A stretch of DNA of 12,028 nucleotides. Source: JARRRL01 sp037380725 (GTDB taxonomy: Bacteria > Pseudomonadota > Gammaproteobacteria > Pseudomonadales > JANQJO01). Shown here piece by piece: positions 1 to 6,082 of this stretch. The stretch is taken from contig JARRRL010000098.1 of the NCBI GenBank assembly GCA_037380725.1, positions 1 through 12,028 of the forward strand. Direction: 5' to 3'. A model generated the notes under the pieces. It searched no databases, was not told the origin of the DNA, and worked only from the letters and a program-made list of their open reading frames with translations. Numbering within the stretch: position 1 is the first letter of the stretch; every line of letters begins with the position of its first letter. A program made the translations under genes and the position numbers.

Positions 1-1
1 A

Positions 2-166
2 AACGGCTATATTAAAATTAAAAACAATGACGGGACTTCAAATGTCGAAGTAGAAGATGAAGTACAAAGTGAAGTCTCCGCCATTCTCATTGCCGCACAA
101 CGCAAGGTGGTGCAGAACATTCAAGAACCACAAGAACAGGAAAAACAACTCCGAAACATCGAATAG
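2..166 (+). pseudogene. 3' part of an unrecognised gene, ending at an in-frame amber codon
   Basis: Frame 2 is open from the window edge for 54 codons and stops at TAG (164-166). The peptide is polar and rich in Q, E, V and K, and its end looks like coiled coil. I do not recognise a family. The same frame resumes directly after the TAG and stays open to 1330, through codons reading IAQRCLDKSIG and then the coiled-coil protein below. The simplest reading is one longer gene broken by a nonsense change; CAG to TAG would restore a glutamine in a glutamine-rich stretch. The 5' part lies outside the window, so its full domain content is unknown. Alternatively this is a complete short 3' end and the downstream frame is a separate gene. 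Confidence 0.5.
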
Positions 167-199
167 ATAGCCCAGCGGTGCCTGGATAAAAGCATTGGA

Positions 200-1330
200 T
201 TGATCGATAACCAGCAGAACCAAACACTGGCATCGCTCATCGAGCATACCATCAAAATTGAACGCCTCCATGAACAGGTTCATGAAACTCAAAAGCAAAT
301 TAAACACATGAGCACGCAATTTCAAAACCACGTGTGTAATGTTCAAGATCTGGCTCAGGCGTTTCAGAAAAGCTTAAATGACCTTTATACCAATCAGCAG
401 GATATTGCAGATAGACTCATTGACATGGGCAAACGCATGCGTAGCATACGCCTGACCGCCAGCTTTGTGAATACAGTTCAAACGGTCGTTAATTTTATAC
501 CTTTTGTCGGCCCGGCAATCAGCAGCCTGGGCGAGTTGGCACAAAATGTCAGCGCCACAGCACGAGCCCACAATCTATTGGTTGGATTGCACGAACTCAA
601 AACAGAGCTTGGGCAGACCGTGACCGAACAGCCAGAAATTCAAGGTGTCACCATGAGTAAGATCCTCCCGGAAACTCAAAACACCCCGTTTGGAGAACTC
701 AAGCTGAGTGAGGTTCTGGAGAATATGCATGAAAATTATATTTATCAGCAAATGAAACAGTTGGAAAAAGCATTAGGTAAACAACTACCAGAGGAAGTCG
801 ACGTCCCTGAAAAACCTCAACTCACAGTAAATGCTCAGCACATGCAGGACCAACAGAATAATGCGGCTGAGTATTCTTCCGCAACCAGCATGAGCCAGCT
901 AAGTGCCGAGGAGGTGATTCCAGATGCAGACCCTCAACTCGCTGTGACGCATGAAGACATTCAAACACCCCAAAGCGCACAGGCGCACGATACCGCTTCT
1001 GTTGCAAGCTCCGGTTTGAAAACAGAAGATGAGCGCGATTGTCAAAATATTTTGATGTCAGCTGTTAAAAGAAATCTTGATCTGAATAGATTTGCATCAT
1101 TCATAGATAAATCTAGTTATAAGGAGAGATTGCATCGTACTGTGACCAATAAAAAAGGTGTAGAATCCTCAGCATTCGATTTTGCAGCTCATTACGGAAG
1201 GCCTGATCATGCAGAATTGTTAATGGATAAAGATGTGGTTTCAGCTAGCAATCGGCTACCTCTTGAGGTTCTCGAGGATGCCGCTGTGAATAAAGGACAT
1301 TATGATAACAAAGGAAAAAAACTATCATAA
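200..1330 (+). CDS. Coiled-coil protein with a hydrophobic segment and a C-terminal ankyrin-like region; possibly the 3' part of a broken gene
   Basis: No family is recognised with confidence. From the TTG at 200 the frame encodes 376 residues. Residues about 10-80 have a heptad-like pattern rich in Q, E, H and K, suggesting coiled coil. Residues about 88-116 form a hydrophobic stretch containing NFIPFVGPAISSLG, which could be an amphipathic or membrane-inserting helical hairpin. Residues about 195-275 are Q/A/S/P-rich and look unstructured. Residues about 295-365 resemble a degenerate ankyrin unit (SAFDFAAHYGRPDHAELLMDKD). TTG 200 is a poor start with no convincing ribosome binding site; the next in-frame ATG is at 308. 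Because the frame is continuous with the open stretch before the TAG at 164, this may be the 3' portion of a larger gene. The architecture resembles secreted or host-interaction proteins of intracellular gammaproteobacteria, but no secretion signal is visible. Confidence 0.6.
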   Translation: MIDNQQNQTLASLIEHTIKIERLHEQVHETQKQIKHMSTQFQNHVCNVQDLAQAFQKSLNDLYTNQQDIADRLIDMGKRMRSIRLTASFVNTVQTVVNFIPFVGPAISSLGELAQNVSATARAHNLLVGLHELKTELGQTVTEQPEIQGVTMSKILPETQNTPFGELKLSEVLENMHENYIYQQMKQLEKALGKQLPEEVDVPEKPQLTVNAQHMQDQQNNAAEYSSATSMSQLSAEEVIPDADPQLAVTHEDIQTPQSAQAHDTASVASSGLKTEDERDCQNILMSAVKRNLDLNRFASFIDKSSYKERLHRTVTNKKGVESSAFDFAAHYGRPDHAELLMDKDVVSASNRLPLEVLEDAAVNKGHYDNKGKKLS

Positions 1331-1341
1331 TAATCGTTTGG

Positions 1342-1665
1342 CCACGAAAGATTCGTCTTGCCGTGGCCATGAGAGACCTCAATAATTTGGTTTCCGTGTG
1401 GTAGGATAAAGACGAGTATGACATAGCCATTAAGTATTACGAGCAGGCGCCGGCCAGCGATTTGGAGACCTTCGGGAAAAATCATCCTGATGTGGCGAGA
1501 GACCGCAATAATATAGGTTTGGCGTGGGGCGCCAAAGACGAGTACGATAAAGCCATCGGTTATTATAAACAAGCGTATAGGACTTTACATATGATACTGG
1601 GCAAATACCACTCAGACACCCGGAAAGTTAAAAATCATTTAGAGTCCGCTAAAACTGCTCGCTAA
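1342..1665 (+). pseudogene. Remnant of a kinesin-light-chain-type TPR repeat protein
   Basis: One frame reads as two-and-a-bit TPR units of the kinesin-light-chain type. The first is AVAMRDLNNLVSVW followed by KDEYDIAIKYYEQA. The second is FGKNHPDVARDRNNIGLAW followed by KDEYDKAIGYYKQA. The end is a degenerate capping piece and TAA at 1663-1665. The words AAAGACGAGTA recur at 1408 and 1534, exactly 126 bases apart, the 42-residue period of this repeat family. The frame is cut by TAG at 1402-1404, just before the first KDEYD, and has no start codon or ribosome binding site of its own; upstream it runs into stops near 1300. The shorter open part (TTG at 1462 to 1665) could in principle be translated. 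TPR units of this kind mediate protein-protein contacts; here it looks like the decayed tail of a longer repeat gene. Confidence 0.7.
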
Positions 1666-1686
1666 ACTCGCGCAATAAGCAGGTTT

Positions 1687-1726
1687 ACGCTGCCATTTTT
1701 GCTAAAATGAGAAAATGGCGTTGCGT
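1687..1726 (+). other. Hairpin after the TPR remnant
   Basis: GCCATTTT (1692-1699) pairs with AAAATGGC (1712-1719) around a 12-base loop, and ACGC (1687-1690) pairs with GCGT (1723-1726) outside a small internal loop. There is no T-tract after the stem on the plus strand, so it is not a classical intrinsic terminator. It lies 22 bases after the TPR stop codon and may protect or end that transcript. Confidence 0.35.
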
Positions 1727-1865
1727 CTCTCCCTCAGCGCTACGGCTAGGCTATGCCTTGTAAAGTGATGACATGCAAAATATCTTATGAATAAATTAAT
1801 TATTTAAAAACAGTTGTTTTCTGATTTTCCACCATGGTAAATTACGTTCTATACTGTGAGTTTGA

Positions 1866-2006
1866 GACTGTCAAGAAATAACATGGCAGAATCGAGATCA
1901 AAAATATACACAATTTGTACTTTCTAACTGGATTGAAGGTAAAGATCAACGGTCCGGATTGACCACAGCAGTTCATGTGCGTCGTACGAGAGAGAATGCT
2001 ATTTGA
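1866..2006 (+). other. Short open stretch with protein-like composition, no start codon
   Basis: Between a TGA at 1863-1865 and a TGA at 2004-2006 there are 46 open codons. The translation has a protein-like composition, for example QKYTQFVLSNWIEGKDQRSG followed by LTTAVHVRRTRENAI. There is no ATG in frame and no recognised family. It sits just before a plus-strand terminator in an otherwise AT-rich, gene-poor stretch (1666-2028), so it could be the decayed 3' end of a lost gene. Chance cannot be excluded for so short an open run. Confidence 0.2.
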
Positions 2007-2028
2007 TTAATTATTACTAGCTGGCCCT

Positions 2029-2056
2029 ACGCCTCCTCCAAGACAGAGGCGTTTTT
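2029..2056 (+). terminator. Intrinsic terminator, plus strand
   Basis: ACGCCTC (2029-2035) pairs perfectly with GAGGCGT (2046-2052) around a 10-base loop, and T's continue to 2056. The T-tract follows the stem only on the plus strand. It therefore ends transcripts from the left-hand accessory region, and it faces the 3' end of proB, which arrives from the other side at 2091. Confidence 0.7.
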
Positions 2057-2090
2057 GTTATTATGCGGATCACCTTTCAGACTTTCATAC

Positions 2091-3266
2091 TCAGTTTGAA
2101 TCATCTAAACCAATGACCAACAAATTATCGCGATGAATCACCTCCTGATCCCCCGCAAAACCTAATCGATCAGCAATCATGGATGAACTAATGCCAATTA
2201 ATTTTTTGGCATCGCTGGCGCGATAATTCGCCAAACCATGTGCAATTGTTTGGCCTCGCGAACTGCGCACGGCCACCATTTCACCGCGATCAAAATTCCC
2301 CGATACAGAGATCACCCCAACCGGTAACAAGCTCTTGCCTTCACGGGATATCGCCAACACTGCACCATCATCTACCGTCAGATGACCCAGCACTTGACGG
2401 TGCGCCGCTAACCACGCCTTACGAGCAGCCAAGCGATTTTTTGTTGGCAACAGCAAAGTTCCCCAAGTCGCACTGGAGTTGGGGCGCCGCCAACACGCCG
2501 CATTACTCACATCCACCGACAACAAATCAGCAATCTGTAATCGCAACAAACACCGATCTTCACGTCCATCGGCAATAATGGTTGCCGCACCAAACTGTGC
2601 AGCCAGTTCAGCCGCGCGCAGTTTGGTAATCATACCGCCACGTCCCAAGCCCGTGACACTGCCCGCCACATATTTTTTCAACTGTGGATCGGATACAGAA
2701 GCGACGGGAATCAGTGTCGCGTTAGAATGCGTACGCGGATCCGCATCAAAAAGCCCAGCTTGATCCGTTAAAATCACCAACAAGGGCGCTTCTATTAATT
2801 GCGTGACCACCGCGCCCAAGGTGTCGTTGTCACCAAAACACATTTCTTCGGTAGCAACCGAATCGTTTTCATTAATAATGGGGACGATTCGTCGATTCAA
2901 CAAAGCACGCAGCGTAGCGCGCACGTTCAAATACCGCTTGCGATCCACTACGTCACTGTGAGTGAGCAATAGCTGAGCAGTATTAATTTTATGCTTCCCA
3001 AACTCCACTTCATACGCCTGAACCAGCCCCATTTGCCCAACAGCCGCCAAGGCTTGCAACTCAGATAACACACTGGGACGCCGTTGCACTCCCAAGGTCG
3101 CCATACCCTGAGCCACAGCGCCAGACGAGACTAATACGCAGTCACCCCCCATAGCGTGGTACGCCGCTATCTCGGCTACTCGACGCTCAATGAGTGATCG
3201 GTCCAGCCCTCGACCATTCTGGGTGAGCAACGCGCTGCCCATCTTCACCACACAGCGATTAATCAT
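2091..3266 (-). CDS. proB: Glutamate 5-kinase (proline biosynthesis)
   Basis: ProB phosphorylates the gamma-carboxylate of L-glutamate with ATP, the first and usually proline-inhibited step of proline synthesis, in the cytoplasm. Residues 1-255 are an amino-acid-kinase fold: the N-terminal VVKMGSALLT matches the ATP-binding KxGSS region, SSGA is at 47-50, NENDSV at 132-137, TDQAGLFDADPR at 167-178, and a GRGGMITK loop near 208-215. Residues about 290-375 are the PUA domain typical of longer ProB enzymes. At 391 residues it is slightly longer than the E. coli enzyme (about 367). The ATG at 3266 lies 36 bases after the obg stop, so it is probably co-transcribed with obg; the ribosome binding site is weak. 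proA is not in the window, and no T-tract terminator is seen on this strand after the gene. The methionine in KMGSA, where valine is usual, is a mild oddity. Confidence 0.96.
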   Translation of the reverse strand: MINRCVVKMGSALLTQNGRGLDRSLIERRVAEIAAYHAMGGDCVLVSSGAVAQGMATLGVQRRPSVLSELQALAAVGQMGLVQAYEVEFGKHKINTAQLLLTHSDVVDRKRYLNVRATLRALLNRRIVPIINENDSVATEEMCFGDNDTLGAVVTQLIEAPLLVILTDQAGLFDADPRTHSNATLIPVASVSDPQLKKYVAGSVTGLGRGGMITKLRAAELAAQFGAATIIADGREDRCLLRLQIADLLSVDVSNAACWRRPNSSATWGTLLLPTKNRLAARKAWLAAHRQVLGHLTVDDGAVLAISREGKSLLPVGVISVSGNFDRGEMVAVRSSRGQTIAHGLANYRASDAKKLIGISSSMIADRLGFAGDQEVIHRDNLLVIGLDDSN

Positions 3267-3302
3267 ACCGCTTACTGACCCGCCTCGCTCTTTACACCGC
3301 TT

Positions 3303-4550
3303 TTAATGCACATAAAAAACATCCACATCGTGCTCATCATCATCTTCATCTTCCTGCGCAGCATCTTCAAGCACGTCATCCGCCACCTCAGCATCATCCA
3401 CCACGTCGTCCTCACGCTGATGGACACGCTCACGCACTTCCTGCTGCATGTGCTGCTGGCGCGTCAGCATCTTTTCGGCCAAGGCCGCATCCGCGGCGGC
3501 CAAGGCATTCTGCTGTTCTAGGTACGCCATCACGTCCGCAGTCAAACCCGCTAACCCACTGCCAGTACTACCCGAAACCGTGTACACAGGTCCCGTCCAA
3601 CCCAGCTCTGCAACAATCCGATCGCGCAATGCCTCAATGTCCTCTTCCGGTAGCAGGTCGCACTTATTCAAAACTAACCAACGCGGCTGATTCGCTAATA
3701 AAGGGCTCGCGGCTGTCAACTCAGTCACAATCGCCATTACCGCTTTTACGGGATCAGATAGTTCAGCGCCGGCTGACAAAGTTGATTCATCCGCAAAGAT
3801 CGCCACACTCAAATCCACTACGTGCAGCAACAAACGAGTACGTGCTAAATGTTTCAAAAACCGAATACCCAAGCCCGCTCCACTGGCAGCCCCCGGAATG
3901 AGCCCCGGAATATCCGCTAGCACAAAACTCTGCAAACGGTTCACTCGAACAAGGCCAATGTTCGGGATTAACGTGGTAAACGGATAATCAGCTACTTTCG
4001 GCTGCGCGTTGGAGACACTGCGAATCAAAGTGGACTTTCCAGCATTCGGCAAACCCAATAAACCCACATCGGCCAACAATGACAACTCAAGCCGCAGCTC
4101 GCGTCGCTCACAGTCTGCACCCAGCGTCGTTCGACGTGGCGCACGATTGGTGCTGGATTTAAAATGCGTATTACCCAGGCCACCCCGACCGCCTTTAGCA
4201 ACCGTTAGACGGCGCCCCACTTCCGAGAGATCGCCCAGCAAGTTATTGGTTTCCGCTTCATACACAATCGTTCCTACCGGCACCAACACCACCAAATCAC
4301 CGCCACTCAGACCCGTACAGTTTTTGCCGCGTCCAGGCTGACCGTTTGTCGCTTTATAAAAACGCTGATAGCGAAAGTCCACCAAAGTATTCAGCCCACC
4401 ACAGGCCTCGAACACCACGTCCCCTCCACGCCCCCCATCCCCACCATCGGGGCCGCCTTTGGGAACGTACTTTTCCCGGCGAAAACTCTCACAACCTCGG
4501 CCACCCTGACCAGACTCCACCGTAATGGACGCCTCATCAATAAATTTCAT
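3303..4550 (-). CDS. obg: Obg GTPase (ribosome assembly, stress response)
   Basis: Obg/CgtA is an essential GTPase that binds the 50S subunit and ppGpp and links ribosome maturation to growth state. Residues 1-159 are the glycine-rich Obg domain (KGGPDGGDGGRGGDVVF at 31-47). The G domain shows G1 GLPNAGKST (166-174), switch I DYPFTTL (188-194), G3 DIPG (213-216), G4 NKCD (295-298) and a SGSTGSG G5 region near 326. The tail from about 380 is very acidic, as in E. coli ObgE (390 residues), but longer, giving 415 residues. The ATG at 4550 is preceded by a GAGG/GGG-containing leader. proB follows at once, as in many gammaproteobacteria. Unusually, rplU and rpmA do not precede obg; a 300-base gap and the ATP-grasp gene lie there instead, so obg probably has its own promoter. 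Confidence 0.97.
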   Translation of the reverse strand: MKFIDEASITVESGQGGRGCESFRREKYVPKGGPDGGDGGRGGDVVFEACGGLNTLVDFRYQRFYKATNGQPGRGKNCTGLSGGDLVVLVPVGTIVYEAETNNLLGDLSEVGRRLTVAKGGRGGLGNTHFKSSTNRAPRRTTLGADCERRELRLELSLLADVGLLGLPNAGKSTLIRSVSNAQPKVADYPFTTLIPNIGLVRVNRLQSFVLADIPGLIPGAASGAGLGIRFLKHLARTRLLLHVVDLSVAIFADESTLSAGAELSDPVKAVMAIVTELTAASPLLANQPRWLVLNKCDLLPEEDIEALRDRIVAELGWTGPVYTVSGSTGSGLAGLTADVMAYLEQQNALAAADAALAEKMLTRQQHMQQEVRERVHQREDDVVDDAEVADDVLEDAAQEDEDDDEHDVDVFYVH

Positions 4551-4623
4551 CGTAAAAACCCAACCTCATCCGCCACACACCGTACAGCGACCATTCGAAC
4601 AAAAACAATAAAGAGCGCTCATC

Positions 4624-4635
4624 CGCCACGTGGCG
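4624..4635. promoter_or_regulatory. 12-bp perfect palindrome in the obg leader
   Basis: CGCCACGTGGCG reads the same on both strands. It lies 74 bases before the obg start, next to a strongly strand-biased stretch (4636-4670) that is G/T-rich on the coding strand. It could be an operator or an RNA-structure element in the obg 5' leader. No regulator can be named. The rest of 4551-4865 holds no gene that I can support. Confidence 0.3.
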
Positions 4636-4694
4636 ACACACCAACACCGCAACCCACACAACCCGTCAGGGGGAAAATAAAAAAACAGACTTTT

Positions 4695-4700
4695 ATCATA
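4695..4700 (-). promoter_or_regulatory. Candidate -10 box for obg
   Basis: On the minus strand TATGAT (5 of 6 to the sigma70 consensus) lies about 145 bases before the obg start, inside TAACGGTATGATAAAAG. No good -35 hexamer sits at 16-18 bases, so this is a weak call. A promoter is expected somewhere in this gap because obg is separated from the ATP-grasp gene by about 315 bases. Confidence 0.3.
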
Positions 4701-4865
4701 CCGTTACAACACGAGACCACGCCCAACGCTCCGCCGAAACGAGTATACCACGCGGCATGACTGGCGAAAACGATTGGATGAGGCATAAACTCGGAACCCA
4801 GAACTTGACGCTTTGAATACGAGACCCCGAACACGGCGCCAAGAACGCCAATCGCACTGATACCA

Positions 4866-6014
4866 TCAAAAATTGGCTAAAACCTTTTGCGCCACATCCG
4901 GGCTTGTCGCGTGAACAGCGAGGTGGCACGTCACACGACCCGCCTCAAGGTCCTCATACCCACTCAGCACAATCACGCGCGCATCCGTGATACGGTCGGC
5001 TCGCTCAACCAGCTCGCGCAAGGTACCCGAAAAAGATAAACTGGGGCTATAAATACCGTCTGTCAATCCAGCCTGTCCCAACAAAATCCGTGAGGCCATC
5101 AGAAACGGCGTAATGCCCGTCAAGCGTGGGTTTAAGTCCGTCAAGAAAAACGAACCGCTTCGATTTTGCAGCACATCAATCCCCGCAACGCCATAGTAAC
5201 CATTTCGATGGAGATATTTTGCCACGGGGCGAACCATTTCCTCAAAATGAGGGGAAAGGGTATCCTGCATGTCCGCTGAAAAGCTTCCCCCCGCCCAATG
5301 CTTCTGCTCATTAAAAATTTGACGGGTAAACCCCAACCACACGACTTCACCATCGCGCCGCACGTAAAACTGAACACCAAAATCCCCAACAATATCTTGC
5401 ATGAACTCATTGACTACCGTCCGTGCATCGGGCCAACGCCGCTCCAGCTCAGCGCGCGCTGCGTGCAAATCCGCTTCGTTTCGAACCACAAAATTGCCTT
5501 TTCCCGCATAACCGTGACTGAGCTTTATCACACACGGTGGCGTCGCTTTTTCCAAAACCTTCACCTGTGGACAATCAATATTGGCCAAGGCTTCTTTTCC
5601 ATGCAACGCGTACAACTGCTCAGGATCCATGAAATGCTGTGTCGTCGGCAAGGTCTCAAAGGGAAACAGCGTGATGTAGCACGCGTCCCCATTTGGACTC
5701 TGCCAACGGGGGCGCACAGCCTCCCCAAAAACACGGACCCAATGCGTCAATAACCTTTCAGGCGGTCTGACTTCTGACGCCACCGGCATCTCCCCTCCCC
5801 AACAATGCATCAGGTGATGTGGCCCCAAGACCTTTAACAAGGCGTACGCGGGAGGCGGATACGGGTCATGAATAATAAATTTATGTGTATTGTTGTAGCG
5901 CGTCGCCGTGCTGTTGGACGAGGGATACTCCGCCAACAGCACGCCCTGCGGCGCGTCCTCAGCATACAGCTCAGATAAAAATGTGAACTCAGTCAAACTG
6001 TCTGCGAACCGCAT
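4866..6014 (-). CDS. ATP-grasp family carboxylate-amine/thiol ligase, uncharacterised, partner of ovoA
   Basis: ATP-grasp enzymes activate a carboxylate as an acyl-phosphate and join it to an amine or thiol. The fold is visible in the C-terminal two thirds: PPCVIKLSHGYAGKGNFVV (162-180; lysine plus glycine-rich ATP loop), VVNEFMQDIVGDFGVQFYV (203-221), and GYYGVAGIDVLQ then FLTDLNPRLTG (275-303), where D296 and N298 fit the metal-binding Dx(N)xR signature. The N-terminal 100 residues carry a cluster of HDPYPPPAY and MHCWGGEMP, possibly substrate-binding. I do not recognise the substrate. GGAG at 6025-6028 is spaced 10 from ATG 6014 and 7 from GTG 6017, so I prefer one of these over the GTG at 6023 (residue numbers count from 6023). 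It lies about 70 bases after ovoA in the same direction and is likely in its operon, suggesting a role in ovothiol-related metabolism. Confidence 0.85.
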   Translation of the reverse strand: MRFADSLTEFTFLSELYAEDAPQGVLLAEYPSSNSTATRYNNTHKFIIHDPYPPPAYALLKVLGPHHLMHCWGGEMPVASEVRPPERLLTHWVRVFGEAVRPRWQSPNGDACYITLFPFETLPTTQHFMDPEQLYALHGKEALANIDCPQVKVLEKATPPCVIKLSHGYAGKGNFVVRNEADLHAARAELERRWPDARTVVNEFMQDIVGDFGVQFYVRRDGEVVWLGFTRQIFNEQKHWAGGSFSADMQDTLSPHFEEMVRPVAKYLHRNGYYGVAGIDVLQNRSGSFFLTDLNPRLTGITPFLMASRILLGQAGLTDGIYSPSLSFSGTLRELVERADRITDARVIVLSGYEDLEAGRVTCHLAVHATSPDVAQKVLANF

Positions 6015-6082
6015 CACGGGCACTCTCCGTTATTCATCCACTACTCTTTTTTTAACGGATACTTATCATTGAGATTTTTGAT

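Noticed and set aside
38..346. Minus-strand open frame of 102 codons opposite the coiled-coil gene
   Set aside because: It lies antisense to a frame with clear coiled-coil composition; its hydrophobic, F/L-rich translation is the mirror of the charged coding strand.
164..1404. Amber (TAG) recoding as an explanation of both broken frames
   Set aside because: dnaB in the same window ends in TAG immediately followed by TGA, and two decaying accessory genes are explained more simply by nonsense changes. Not fully excluded.
4696..4929. Minus-strand frame overlapping the end of the ATP-grasp gene
   Set aside because: Out of frame with the ligase and without motif or ribosome binding site; I found no frameshift signal that would extend the ligase into it.
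5298..5753. Plus-strand open frame of 151 codons inside the ATP-grasp gene
   Set aside because: Antisense to conserved ATP-grasp motifs, with no family similarity and no ribosome binding site.
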